Counted from the stretch's first letter, positions 26,680 through 34,600 are shown. The stretch: 36,042 nt of DNA from Hoeflea sp. (GCF_002733955.1 NZ_NVXQ01000015.1:1-36042); one strand, 5' to 3'. Program-made: numbers and translations. The notes: a model not told the origin generated them from the letters alone.

Positions 26680-27678
26680 ATGACATCCTACCAGCTTTCC
26701 TCGGGCGATCTGACTGCCGATCGCCGTGCTCATTATGCCCGTCTCTACGCCGTAGGTGGCGATCTTGGCGCAGCCGTGGATCTTCAGGTCCAGGCGCTGT
26801 CGCTGGCTCCCGGCTGGGCCGCGGGCTGGCAGGCGCTGGGTGATTTTCGCGAGAAGGCCGGGGATCTGGCCGGTGCGGCGGATGCCTGGCGGCAGGTGCT
26901 TGTGCTTTCGCCGGCCGACATTTTCGGCGCCGGGCTGAAGCTTTCGCTGACCGGCCAGGCCAAAACACCGCCGGCGCCGCCATCGGAATATGTCGAAGCG
27001 CTGTTCGACGGCTATTCGGACCGGTTCGACACGGCTCTGATGGAAAATCTCGGCTACTGCGTTCCAGAGCGGCTGACCGCCCTGCTCGCGGACGTGGTTG
27101 GCGGGAATGCACAGTTTGCCAAGGTGATCGACCTGGGCTGCGGCACCGGCCTGTTCGGCGAACGGATCCGGCGCACGACATCATGGCTTGAAGGCTATGA
27201 CCTGTCGCAGGGCATGCTGGCCAGGGCCTCGGACAAGGGCGTCTACGACCATCTTGGGCAAGCAGACATTCTGCACGGCATCCCGGCGGCGCGGCTGCAG
27301 GATGCGGAACCGGCAGATCTGGTCGCAGCGGCGGATGTGTTTGCCTATTTCGGGGATCTTTCTGGCGTCATGGCAGTCGCGGCAAGCCTGACGGCTGACG
27401 GCGGGTTGCTGGCCCTGTCGCTCGAAGCTGGCCCCGACGGGTGCGAGTGGATGCTGCAATCCTCGCTGCGCTACTGTCACGGCGAGGCCTATCTGCGGCG
27501 GCAGCTGGAGGACAATGGTCTCGATCTGCTGACATTGAGCCGGGAACCGATCCGGCGGGACGGCCCGGACACCATCTCGGGACTTCTCGCCGTGGCGCGC
27601 AAGCGGCCGGGTGCCGGTGTGAGCGAACAGCCGGCTGAAGTGGTAACCGCCCCGGCACTGACCGTCGCTCTCAACTGA
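26680..27678 (+). CDS. TPR-containing class I SAM-dependent methyltransferase
   Basis: A 332-residue protein. Residues about 14-85 form two TPR-like helical hairpins (QVQALSLAPGWAAGWQALGD, then EKAGDLAGAADAWRQVLVL). A linker leads to YVEALFDGYSDRFDTALMEN and a methyltransferase domain with motif I VIDLGCGTGLFGE (149-161) and motif II region EGYDLSQGMLA. Its substrate is unknown; the domain plan resembles type 12 methyltransferases annotated as small-molecule or protein modifiers. There is no clear Shine-Dalgarno: the 30 nt before the ATG are pyrimidine-rich and contain the SOS-type box. Divergent from the exonuclease-ligase operon, it may be co-controlled by damage, but no repair role is known for it. 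Confidence 0.85.
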   Translation: MTSYQLSSGDLTADRRAHYARLYAVGGDLGAAVDLQVQALSLAPGWAAGWQALGDFREKAGDLAGAADAWRQVLVLSPADIFGAGLKLSLTGQAKTPPAPPSEYVEALFDGYSDRFDTALMENLGYCVPERLTALLADVVGGNAQFAKVIDLGCGTGLFGERIRRTTSWLEGYDLSQGMLARASDKGVYDHLGQADILHGIPAARLQDAEPADLVAAADVFAYFGDLSGVMAVAASLTADGGLLALSLEAGPDGCEWMLQSSLRYCHGEAYLRRQLEDNGLDLLTLSREPIRRDGPDTISGLLAVARKRPGAGVSEQPAEVVTAPALTVALN

Positions 27679-27687
27679 AAGCGACGG
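27662..27687. terminator. Hairpin spanning the methyltransferase stop codon
   Basis: CCGTCGCT (27662-27669) and AGCGACGG (27680-27687) form a perfect 8-bp stem whose 10-nt loop contains the TGA stop. A second smaller dyad (CGTCT/AGACG) follows at about 27693-27708. There is no U tract, so termination would be of a non-classical or bidirectional kind between the convergent genes. Confidence 0.4.
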
Positions 27688-27712
27688 CCGGGACGTCTGG
27701 ACCGAGACGCCG

Positions 27713-28174
27713 TCAGGCGGCAGCAGCCGGCTGGTCCAGCGGATGCGGGGTGCGGAAACCGACCGCAAGCCGGTTCCAGGTGTTGATGGTTCCGATCGCC
27801 ACGGTGATGTTCATGATCTCCGCATCGCTGAAATGCGCCTTGATAGCTTCGAATTCGCCGTCGGGAATGCCGGTTTGCGCGAGGTTGGTGACAGCTTCGA
27901 CCCAACCGAGGACGGCGCGCTCCTTGGCGTCATAGACACCCGACTCGCGCCAGACACTCATCAGGTTGATCCATTGCTCGCTCAATCCGTCGTGACGGGA
28001 TTCCTTGACGTGCATGTCAACGCAATAGGCGCAGCCGTTGATCTGCGACGCCCGCAGCTTGATCAGGTGAATGAAGCGCGGCTCGAGACCCGAATTCTGC
28101 ACATAGGTTTCAAGCTGCATGACGGCCCTGAGAGCGTCCGGGGCGGCCTTCTGGAAATCAAGACGAGGCTGCAA
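27713..28174 (-). CDS. Carboxymuconolactone decarboxylase family protein (AhpD-like)
   Basis: A 153-residue AhpD/CMD-fold protein. The redox motif is C48-A-Y-C51-V-D-M-H55 in INGCAYCVDMHVKESRHDG, the CxxC-x3-H arrangement of AhpD-like peroxidase-linked proteins, so a thiol-disulfide or peroxide-handling role is more likely than true decarboxylation. Length is normal for the short alkylhydroperoxidase-domain group. It starts 28 nt after the Rrf2 gene on the same strand and is very probably in its operon, under the same redox-sensing regulator. Confidence 0.9.
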   Translation of the reverse strand: MQPRLDFQKAAPDALRAVMQLETYVQNSGLEPRFIHLIKLRASQINGCAYCVDMHVKESRHDGLSEQWINLMSVWRESGVYDAKERAVLGWVEAVTNLAQTGIPDGEFEAIKAHFSDAEIMNITVAIGTINTWNRLAVGFRTPHPLDQPAAAA

Positions 28175-28202
28175 TGAGGTATCTCCTTTTTCGAACCTGG
28201 CC

Positions 28203-28703
28203 TCAGCGAGCCGATTTGCGTTGATGCTGATCTAGAAATGCACAGCCACGGGCCGCGATGCCGCCATCGTCCGTTTGCGTGAGATCGGCGATGAGACCCG
28301 CCACGCTGACGCCGGCGAGCTCGGCGCGGTAAGCCTTTTCAGCCCTGAGCATGGCGGCATTGATGCCGCAGGGCGCCTTGAAGTAGCGGTCGGGCAAGGG
28401 GTTGGGGCCCCGCTGCCTGATCTCGTTGCAGCGGAAGGCAGGCGCCGGTCCTTCGACCGCAAGCACGATGTCGAGCAGGCTTATGGCAGCGGGCGCGCGG
28501 GCCAGGCGGTAGCCGCCTTTCGGCCCGGGAACGGTGGCCAGAATCCCGGCATTCGATAGAGCCTGAAGATGCTTGAGCAGATAGCTTGTCGAGACGCCGT
28601 GAAACTCGGCCAGGCTCGAAGCCGACAGCACGGCATCCGCGTCCAGCCCGGCCAGCATGGTCACGCTGTGTATCGCCTGCTCTACCCCGTCACTGAGTTT
28701 CAT
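28203..28703 (-). CDS. Rrf2 family transcriptional regulator
   Basis: A 166-residue winged-helix regulator. The HTH region is LSASSLAEFHGVSTSYLLKH and the wing is VPGPKGGYRLARA, both typical of Rrf2. Cysteines are Cys92, Cys112 and Cys154. IscR/NsrR-type clusters use three closely spaced cysteines, so an Fe-S cluster is uncertain, and thiol sensing or an atypical cluster is possible. The ATG follows AGGAGAGTGAG. A perfect dyad lies 18 nt upstream of the start. The AhpD-like gene follows in the same operon, which suggests regulation of that protein and of itself. Confidence 0.9.
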   Translation of the reverse strand: MKLSDGVEQAIHSVTMLAGLDADAVLSASSLAEFHGVSTSYLLKHLQALSNAGILATVPGPKGGYRLARAPAAISLLDIVLAVEGPAPAFRCNEIRQRGPNPLPDRYFKAPCGINAAMLRAEKAYRAELAGVSVAGLIADLTQTDDGGIAARGCAFLDQHQRKSAR

Positions 28704-28720
28704 CTCTCACTCTCCTATCG

Positions 28721-28737
28721 TGGATATTTTTTATCCA
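28721..28737. promoter_or_regulatory. Perfect dyad upstream of the rrf2 gene
   Basis: TGGATA-TTTTT-TATCCA is a 17-bp perfect palindrome 18 nt before the Rrf2 start codon. It probably overlaps the -10 region of its leftward promoter. Its position and symmetry fit an autoregulatory Rrf2 operator; the helicase gene begins about 120 nt to the right, so its promoter could also be touched. No experiment or database match is claimed. Confidence 0.55.
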
Positions 28738-28857
28738 TGACTCTGTGCGCTGTCAAATTCGGGGAACCACATGGGTTTCTACGATTTCGCCGCGATCTCG
28801 GTTTGTTCGGCATCGGCCTTCTTGGAGAGGCTGCATGGCTGCACTACATTGGTACGC

Positions 28858-31383
28858 GTGAAAACCGAATCCGCGCCAGCCACCGACAATCCGGGCTTCT
28901 CACTGCCCGAGCCGTTCCTCGGCTGGTTCGCCAGCCGCGGCTGGCAGCCGCGTGCGCATCAGCTGGAGCTCCTGGCAGAGACCGCAACCGGTCGATCGAT
29001 GCTGCTGATCGCGCCGACCGGAGCCGGCAAGACACTGGCCGGGTTTCTGCCAAGCCTCACCGACCTTGCCGCGCGCGGCAAACCCAAACCCGGGACGGCC
29101 GGCGCGCGGTCGCTGCACACGCTCTACATCTCGCCGCTCAAGGCGCTGGCGGTCGACATCGAGCGCAACCTGGCGCGGCCGGTGGAGGAGATGGCGCTAC
29201 CGGTGCGGATCGAGACCCGGACCGGGGACACGCCGCAATCCAAACGCGCGCGGCAGCGCACCGACCCGCCGGACATCTTGCTGACCACGCCGGAACAGGT
29301 GTCCCTGCTGATCGCCAACGGGCACGCCGAGCGGCTGTTTGCCGGTTTGCGCTATGTGATTTTTGATGAGCTGCATTCGCTGATCGCGTCGAAGCGCGGG
29401 CACCTTCTGTCGCTGGCGCTGGCGCGGCTGCGCAAACTGGCGCCCGGATTGCAGACCATCGGGCTGTCGGCGACGGTTGCGGACCCGGTAGAGCTGCAGC
29501 GCTGGCTGGTGCCGCAGTCACCAACGACCGACGAACTTGCCGGCCGGATCACGGTCGCGGGCGGGGCCAGTCCGCATATCACCATTCTCGAAAGCGAGGA
29601 GCGGATTCCCTGGTCGGGGCATTCGGCGCGCTACGCGATCCCGGACGTCTACCAGACCATCAAGGATCACCGCACCACGCTGATCTTCGTCAACACCCGC
29701 AGCCAGGCTGAATTGCTGTTTCAGGAGCTGTGGCGGATCAATGACGACAGCCTTCCAATTGCGCTGCATCACGGTTCGCTGGATGCGGCACAGCGGCGGC
29801 GGGTGGAGGCGGCGATGGGGCGCAACGAACTCCGTGCCGTGGTCGCCACTTCGACGCTGGATCTCGGCATCGACTGGGGCGATGTCGATCTGGTGGTGCA
29901 TGTCGGCGCGCCCAAGGGCGCAAGCCGGCTGGCGCAGCGCATCGGCCGCTCGAACCACCGCATGGACGAACCCAGCCGGGCGATTTTGACGCCGGCCAAC
30001 CGTTTCGAGGTGCTCGAATGCCAGGCGGCGATCGACGCCAATTATGTCGGCGCGCAGGACACCCCGCCCGGCGGCGATGGCGGGCTTGATGTGCTGGCGC
30101 AGCATGTGCTCGGCATGGCCGCCGCCTCGCCGTTCGATGCGGACGACCTCTACCGGGAAGTGAGCAGCGCCTCGCCCTACGCCCAGCTTGACCGCGAGAC
30201 CTTCGACAAGATCATCGAGTTTGTGGCCACCGGCGGCTATGCGCTGAAAAGCTACGAGCGCTACGCCCGGATCCGCAAGCAACCGGACGGGTTGTGGCGG
30301 ATCTCGAATCCGCAGGTGGCACAGCAATACCGGCTCAATATCGGCACCATCATTGAAGCGCCGATGCTCAATGTGCGGATGACCAGCCGCAAGAACGGCA
30401 CGCTGACCGGGCGCGGCGGACCGCCGCTGGGCAAGGTCGAGGAGTATTTCCTCGAAACGCTGACGCCGGGTGACACGTTTTTGTTTTCCGGCAAGATCCT
30501 GCGCTTCGAGGGCATCCGCGAAAACGAGTGCATGGTGTCCAAAGCCTGGGATCAGGACCCGAAGGTGCCCGCCTATGCCGGCGGCAAGTTTCCGCTCTCG
30601 ACCTATCTGGCCGACAGTGTCCGTGCAATGATCGCCGATCCCGCAAAATGGGGCGCGCTGCCAGACCAGGTGTCGGACTGGCTGAGGATGCAGCAACAGG
30701 TGTCGCAATTGCCGGCACGGGACAGTCTGCTGATCGAGACGTTTCCGCGGGCCGAACGCTTTTTCATGGTTCTCTACCCGTTCGAGGGCCGGGTTGCGCA
30801 CCAGACCCTGGGTATGTTGCTGACCCGAAGGCTGGAGCGGCTCGGCGCGCAGCCGCTCGGTTTCGTGGCGACGGACTATTCTCTGGCCGTCTGGGCGCTT
30901 GAGGACATGGGCGCGCTGATTTCCGACGGGCGGCTTGATCTCGGCGCATTGTTTGACGAGGACATGCTGGGCGACGATCTCGATGCCTGGCTCAACGAAT
31001 CCTGGATGCTCAAGCGCACCTTTCGCGCCTGCGCCGTCATCTCAGGCCTGATCGAGCGACGGCACCCGGGCAAGGAAAAATCAGGCCGGCAGGTGACAGT
31101 GTCGGCGGACCTGATCTATGACGTGCTGCGCAGCCATGAACCGGACCATATTCTGCTGCGTGCCACCCGCGCCGATGCGGCACAAGGGCTTCTGGATATT
31201 CACAGGCTTGGCGCTATGCTGAAGCGAATCAAGGGCCATATCAGGCACCGGGCGCTGGAGCACATTTCGCCGCTGGCAGTCCCGATCATGCTGGAAATGG
31301 GGCGCGAGCCGGTGACCGGCGAAGCGCATGAGAGCATACTGGCTGAAGCCGCAGAGGATCTGCTTGCCGAGGCACAGAGTTAG
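28858..31383 (+). CDS. Ligase-associated DNA-damage-response DEXH helicase (Lhr-like)
   Basis: An approximately 841-residue superfamily 2 helicase matching TIGR04121. Motifs seen are APTGAGKT (Walker A, about 52-59), FDELHSL (DExH, about 169-175), GLSATV (motif III), STLDLGIDWG (motif V) and QRIGRSNHR (motif VI, about 360-368). A winged-helix and beta-barrel Lhr-core region follows. Such helicases translocate on single-stranded DNA and unwind 3'-tailed duplexes. The start is uncertain. GTG at 28858 begins VKTESAPATDNPG just before the conserved LPEPFLGWFASRGW; an ATG at 28771 preceded by GGGGAACCAC would add 29 residues. The GTG overlaps the stop of an 8-codon ORF that has a good ribosome site. 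It is followed 17 nt later by pdeM. Confidence 0.93.
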   Translation: MKTESAPATDNPGFSLPEPFLGWFASRGWQPRAHQLELLAETATGRSMLLIAPTGAGKTLAGFLPSLTDLAARGKPKPGTAGARSLHTLYISPLKALAVDIERNLARPVEEMALPVRIETRTGDTPQSKRARQRTDPPDILLTTPEQVSLLIANGHAERLFAGLRYVIFDELHSLIASKRGHLLSLALARLRKLAPGLQTIGLSATVADPVELQRWLVPQSPTTDELAGRITVAGGASPHITILESEERIPWSGHSARYAIPDVYQTIKDHRTTLIFVNTRSQAELLFQELWRINDDSLPIALHHGSLDAAQRRRVEAAMGRNELRAVVATSTLDLGIDWGDVDLVVHVGAPKGASRLAQRIGRSNHRMDEPSRAILTPANRFEVLECQAAIDANYVGAQDTPPGGDGGLDVLAQHVLGMAAASPFDADDLYREVSSASPYAQLDRETFDKIIEFVATGGYALKSYERYARIRKQPDGLWRISNPQVAQQYRLNIGTIIEAPMLNVRMTSRKNGTLTGRGGPPLGKVEEYFLETLTPGDTFLFSGKILRFEGIRENECMVSKAWDQDPKVPAYAGGKFPLSTYLADSVRAMIADPAKWGALPDQVSDWLRMQQQVSQLPARDSLLIETFPRAERFFMVLYPFEGRVAHQTLGMLLTRRLERLGAQPLGFVATDYSLAVWALEDMGALISDGRLDLGALFDEDMLGDDLDAWLNESWMLKRTFRACAVISGLIERRHPGKEKSGRQVTVSADLIYDVLRSHEPDHILLRATRADAAQGLLDIHRLGAMLKRIKGHIRHRALEHISPLAVPIMLEMGREPVTGEAHESILAEAAEDLLAEAQS

Positions 31384-31400
31384 AATCGAACGGAACAGCC

Positions 31401-32129
31401 ATGCACGGCGCAAATGCGGCGCTCACAATTGAAACTCCAGCAAGTGTTCCGCTGACGGTCGATGTCACTGTCAACGGAACTGGCGTCGTCTGCGACAGCG
31501 CCGGCGTGGCCTGGCTGCCGGGCAGCGGCGTGCTGGTGGTCTCCGATCTGCACCTTGAAAAGGGCGCGGCCTTTGCCCGGCGCGGGATGATGCTGCCGCC
31601 CTACGACACGGCTGCAACGCTGGCCCGGCTGGCGGCTGCGATTGCGCGCTACAATCCGCGTCTGGTGATCAGTCTTGGCGACAGTTTTCATGACCGAACC
31701 GGCTCGGCCCACTTGCCGGAATGCTACCGCGAGCAGCTTCAAGCGCTGCAGCATGGCCGACAATGGACCTGGATCGAGGGCAATCACGACCCGGACCGTC
31801 CGGTCGGGTTGGAGGGCGATTTTTGCAACGAATTGCATGTGGAAACGCTCATCTTCCGGCATGAGCCGAAACCGGGCGTGACAGATGGCGAGGTTGCAGG
31901 CCACCTGCATCCGGCTGCCCGCGTGGTCCGGCGCGGCAAGGGCGTGCGGCGGCCGTGTTTTGCCAGCGATGGCAAGCGCCTGCTGATGCCGGCCTTCGGG
32001 TCGACCACAGGCGGGCTGGAACTGCGTCATCCGGCAATGCGCGGGCTGTTTGACCGCACCCAGCTGGTGGCGCATCTGATCGGCAAGGAGCGGATCTATT
32101 CCGTCGCCTTCAACCGGATGAACGGTTGA
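31401..32129 (+). CDS. pdeM: Ligase-associated DNA-damage-response endonuclease PdeM
   Basis: A 242-residue calcineurin-like metallophosphoesterase. The two-metal motifs are SDLHLEKG (Asp49, His51), GDSFHD (Asp94), GNHD (Asn128-His129-Asp130), His154 and GHLHP (His168, His170). It fits TIGR04123, the manganese-dependent phosphodiesterase PdeM found with the Lhr helicase, ligase and exonuclease. It starts 17 nt after the helicase stop with GGAACAGCC upstream, so the two are one operon. The C-terminal FGSTTGGLELRHPAMRG fits the family. Length is normal. Confidence 0.92.
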   Translation: MHGANAALTIETPASVPLTVDVTVNGTGVVCDSAGVAWLPGSGVLVVSDLHLEKGAAFARRGMMLPPYDTAATLARLAAAIARYNPRLVISLGDSFHDRTGSAHLPECYREQLQALQHGRQWTWIEGNHDPDRPVGLEGDFCNELHVETLIFRHEPKPGVTDGEVAGHLHPAARVVRRGKGVRRPCFASDGKRLLMPAFGSTTGGLELRHPAMRGLFDRTQLVAHLIGKERIYSVAFNRMNG

Positions 32130-32150
32130 CCCGGTATTGCCTCTTGTTGG

Positions 32151-32600
32151 TTACGCGGCCAGCGCAAGCAGAATGGATGCCACAACAATTGCGGTGATGG
32201 TGAGGCGCAGCCGCCCGAACCAGCCGGGCAGAGCACCGTTGCGGGCGCTCACCACATCCCAGATCCCCTGCAGCGCGAACCCGACGAGAAGCAGGAGCAG
32301 GGACCAGGGCCGGTCGATCAATAGCGCCAACCAGGCTGCCAGCGACGGCGCGACGCTCATGATCATCCGTTCGGCGCCCGATCCGGGTGACGGTTGCAGC
32401 GCAGCGCCCCAGCGGACACCACCCATGAAGGACAGGATCACGGCGCCATAGCCGATGAAAGCCCTTTCACCGCCGAGATGTGCTGCCGCGAAAGCCGGCG
32501 AAGCAATACCGGCCAAAGCCATGATGACGAAGGGTACTGCTCCGAGACCGGCCAGAAACCATGCCGTGGCTACAGTGCGGTCGCCATCCTGCTGCATCAT
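32151..32600 (-). CDS. DUF3429 domain-containing membrane protein
   Basis: A 149-residue protein with four to five membrane helices. It matches DUF3429: a first helix AWFLAGLGAVPFVIMALAGI, then FIGYGAVILSFMGGVRWGAA, the family signature, and further helices APSLAAWLALLIDRPWSLLL and ending in a last helix near the C-terminus. No catalytic residues are evident and the function is unknown. It starts with two ATGs in a row; the first is taken. It converges with pdeM (21 nt apart) and is followed upstream by the TIGR02186 gene 27 nt away on the same strand, so it may belong to that transcript. Confidence 0.88.
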   Translation of the reverse strand: MMQQDGDRTVATAWFLAGLGAVPFVIMALAGIASPAFAAAHLGGERAFIGYGAVILSFMGGVRWGAALQPSPGSGAERMIMSVAPSLAAWLALLIDRPWSLLLLLVGFALQGIWDVVSARNGALPGWFGRLRLTITAIVVASILLALAA

Positions 32601-32627
32601 GACTCTCCGCCTGCTGGTGTTGCCTGT

Positions 32628-33434
32628 TCAATCCTTGCGGAAAATTATGCTTCCAAGCCAGCCCGTCAAGGTGGCGAGCAACACGGCAACGATACCGTAG
32701 GCAAAGGAATGGGTATGGGCGAAATTGTAGATGAACTGCTCAAGGCCGGTCTTGACCACCCGCAGCGGAATAACCTTTTCCATGACGAACTGGTTGTTCT
32801 TGTAGAGCACCGCGCGGACCTTGTGCTGACCGACGGGGATGTTGGCCGGAAGCCGGACCGCGGCGCGGAACAAGGCCTTGGAAATGAACTGAACCCCGGT
32901 CGGGTCACGCTGGTACAGCCCGCTGGCCTGCTTGATGCGGCGCAGCGCTTCGCGGAACTCGGTCAGGCGGGAGCCGTCACCGACGCCACCGGTGGGCACA
33001 AGGCGGATATTGTCGATGCCGATATCGCGCGAGGCCAGCTCCATCAGGTTGGCGATATTGGGAAGCGGCCTTGTGCTCGACATTGAATACGAAGCCGGGA
33101 TCGGCTCGAAACGGATCGAATGCCGGTTGATCCAGATCCCAGCCACACGCTCCTTGCGCCGCACGGTGCTGGTCGCGCGCGGTCCTTCAAGCGCTACGAC
33201 AACATCATAGGCAAAGGTGGCCAAGAGCAGCTCATCCGCCCCCTCGATGGCGCCAAAGACGGTAATGTCGGCGCCGGAAAAGTCCGAGGTAATGGCAATT
33301 TCATTGGTGGAAATGCCGATGTCGATGCGCTCGGAGAACTTCTCGTTGACGGTCACCGGCGGGTCGGCAAGCTGCGCCATGGCCGGAAGGCTGGCGCACA
33401 AGGACAGGACACACATGAGAACCGCGGCGCGCAT
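32628..33434 (-). CDS. TIGR02186 family transmembrane protein
   Basis: A 268-residue protein with a signal peptide (MRAAVLMCVLSLCASLPAMA), a long periplasmic beta-rich region, and a single C-terminal membrane helix (FAYGIVAVLLATLTGWLGSI) followed by IFRKD. It matches the TIGR02186 family, which is repeatedly found next to TauE/SafE exporters in alphaproteobacteria and is thought to be their partner. The exact role is unknown. Its ATG overlaps the stop of the TauE/SafE gene by one base (TGATG), indicating translational coupling and a joint function. Confidence 0.88.
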   Translation of the reverse strand: MRAAVLMCVLSLCASLPAMAQLADPPVTVNEKFSERIDIGISTNEIAITSDFSGADITVFGAIEGADELLLATFAYDVVVALEGPRATSTVRRKERVAGIWINRHSIRFEPIPASYSMSSTRPLPNIANLMELASRDIGIDNIRLVPTGGVGDGSRLTEFREALRRIKQASGLYQRDPTGVQFISKALFRAAVRLPANIPVGQHKVRAVLYKNNQFVMEKVIPLRVVKTGLEQFIYNFAHTHSFAYGIVAVLLATLTGWLGSIIFRKD

Positions 33435-34360
33435 CAGAATCCGAAGCTCCCGCTGACAACCGAGTAGATCTCATCGGGTGGAAGCACCAGGTCGAGACCA
33501 AGGCGGATGCCGACACCGAGCACCAGCAATGCCAGTCCGGCGCGCAATTGTTCGCCGCGCATCTTCTGGCCGACGCGAACGCCGTATTGCGCGCCGATCA
33601 CCCCGGCGATCATCAGCAGCCAGGCCAGAACAATGTCGACCGAAAAGTTGGTTGTCGCCTGAACGACCGTGGTGAAGGCGGTGACGAAGATGATCTGGAA
33701 CAGCGACGTGCCAATGACGACAGAGGTCGGGATGCGCAGCAGATAGATCATCGCCGGGACCATGATGAAACCGCCGCCGACACCCATCACAGAGGTCAGA
33801 ATACCGATGGCAAAACCGAGAAAGATGACCGGAATGACGCTGAGGTAGAGCTTTGAGCGTTTGAACCGCATCTTGAACGGCAGCCGGTGCACCCAGTTGT
33901 GCTGGCCCGGTTTGCGCAGCGAGACCGACTTGTTCTGAGCCGCCCGCCGCAACGAGTTCACGCTTTCCCAAAGCATCAGCCCGCCGACTGAGCCGAGGAA
34001 GACGACGTAAAGCAGCGAAATGATCAGATCGAGCTGACCGAGACGGCGCAGCATGGAGAAGATCTGGATGCCGACGGTGGCGCCGGCCAGACCTCCGACC
34101 AGAAGCACAAGCCCGAGCTTGATATCAAGCGTGCCGCGACGGAAATGCGCAAGCGCGCCCGACACGGAAGACGCAACAACCTGATTGGCGCCCGTGGCGA
34201 CCGCGACGGCAGGCGGGATATTGTAGAAGATCAGCAGCGGCGTGATCAGAAATCCGCCGCCAACACCAAACATTCCAGACAGGAAACCGACTGCCGCGCC
34301 CATCCCGAGGATGACGAAGATATTGACCGACAATTCTGCGATCGGCAGGTAGATGGTCAC
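33434..34360 (-). CDS. TauE/SafE (TSUP) family membrane exporter
   Basis: A 308-residue inner-membrane protein with about eight hydrophobic helices. The two repeat signatures are GFLSGMFGVGGGFLITPLLI (N-terminal half) and GILTSVMGVGGGFIMVPAMI (C-terminal half), the GVGGG hallmark of the TSUP family. Members export or import small anions such as sulfite, sulfoacetate or taurine-derived products; the substrate here is unknown. A cytosolic basic loop separates the halves. It is the first gene of an operon with TIGR02186 and perhaps DUF3429. A GC palindrome CCCCCCGGGGG lies just before the ATG, next to AAGGTG as a possible ribosome site. Confidence 0.92.
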   Translation of the reverse strand: MTIYLPIAELSVNIFVILGMGAAVGFLSGMFGVGGGFLITPLLIFYNIPPAVAVATGANQVVASSVSGALAHFRRGTLDIKLGLVLLVGGLAGATVGIQIFSMLRRLGQLDLIISLLYVVFLGSVGGLMLWESVNSLRRAAQNKSVSLRKPGQHNWVHRLPFKMRFKRSKLYLSVIPVIFLGFAIGILTSVMGVGGGFIMVPAMIYLLRIPTSVVIGTSLFQIIFVTAFTTVVQATTNFSVDIVLAWLLMIAGVIGAQYGVRVGQKMRGEQLRAGLALLVLGVGIRLGLDLVLPPDEIYSVVSGSFGF

Positions 34361-34512
34361 CTTGCCCCCCGGGGGTCAATGACTGGAAAAGGGTTACGCC
34401 GGAGATCGCCCGACAGAACGGTTTTGCGCGTTTCGAAGGTGCGAGTCAAATCAGTTGAGCCGATCCCGGGACGGTTTTTCCATTGTTGCGGATTTTTTCA
34501 CTCCACCTGGCG

Positions 34513-34534
34513 CGACGCCAGCGGTCTGGCGTCG
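34513..34534. repeat. Strong inverted repeat upstream of the TauE/SafE gene
   Basis: CGACGCCAG-CGGT-CTGGCGTCG is a perfect 9-bp stem with a 4-nt loop, about 150 nt upstream of the TauE/SafE start. No U tract follows on either strand, so it is not a classical terminator. It lies within the 323-nt gap between that gene and the podJ-like gene, in which I see no coding sequence. It may be a transcript-end hairpin, a protein site or a short mobile remnant. Confidence 0.5.
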
Positions 34535-34600
34535 GGAAGCACATGATAAAGCTATGAAATGACGAAAATTTGGAAATCGTCATTTGCGCTCCAAAGCAAA

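Noticed and set aside
28704-28857. SOS box upstream of the helicase-pdeM operon
   Set aside because: GAAC and GTTC half-sites occur singly in this gap but none has a second half-site at the required 7-nt spacing.
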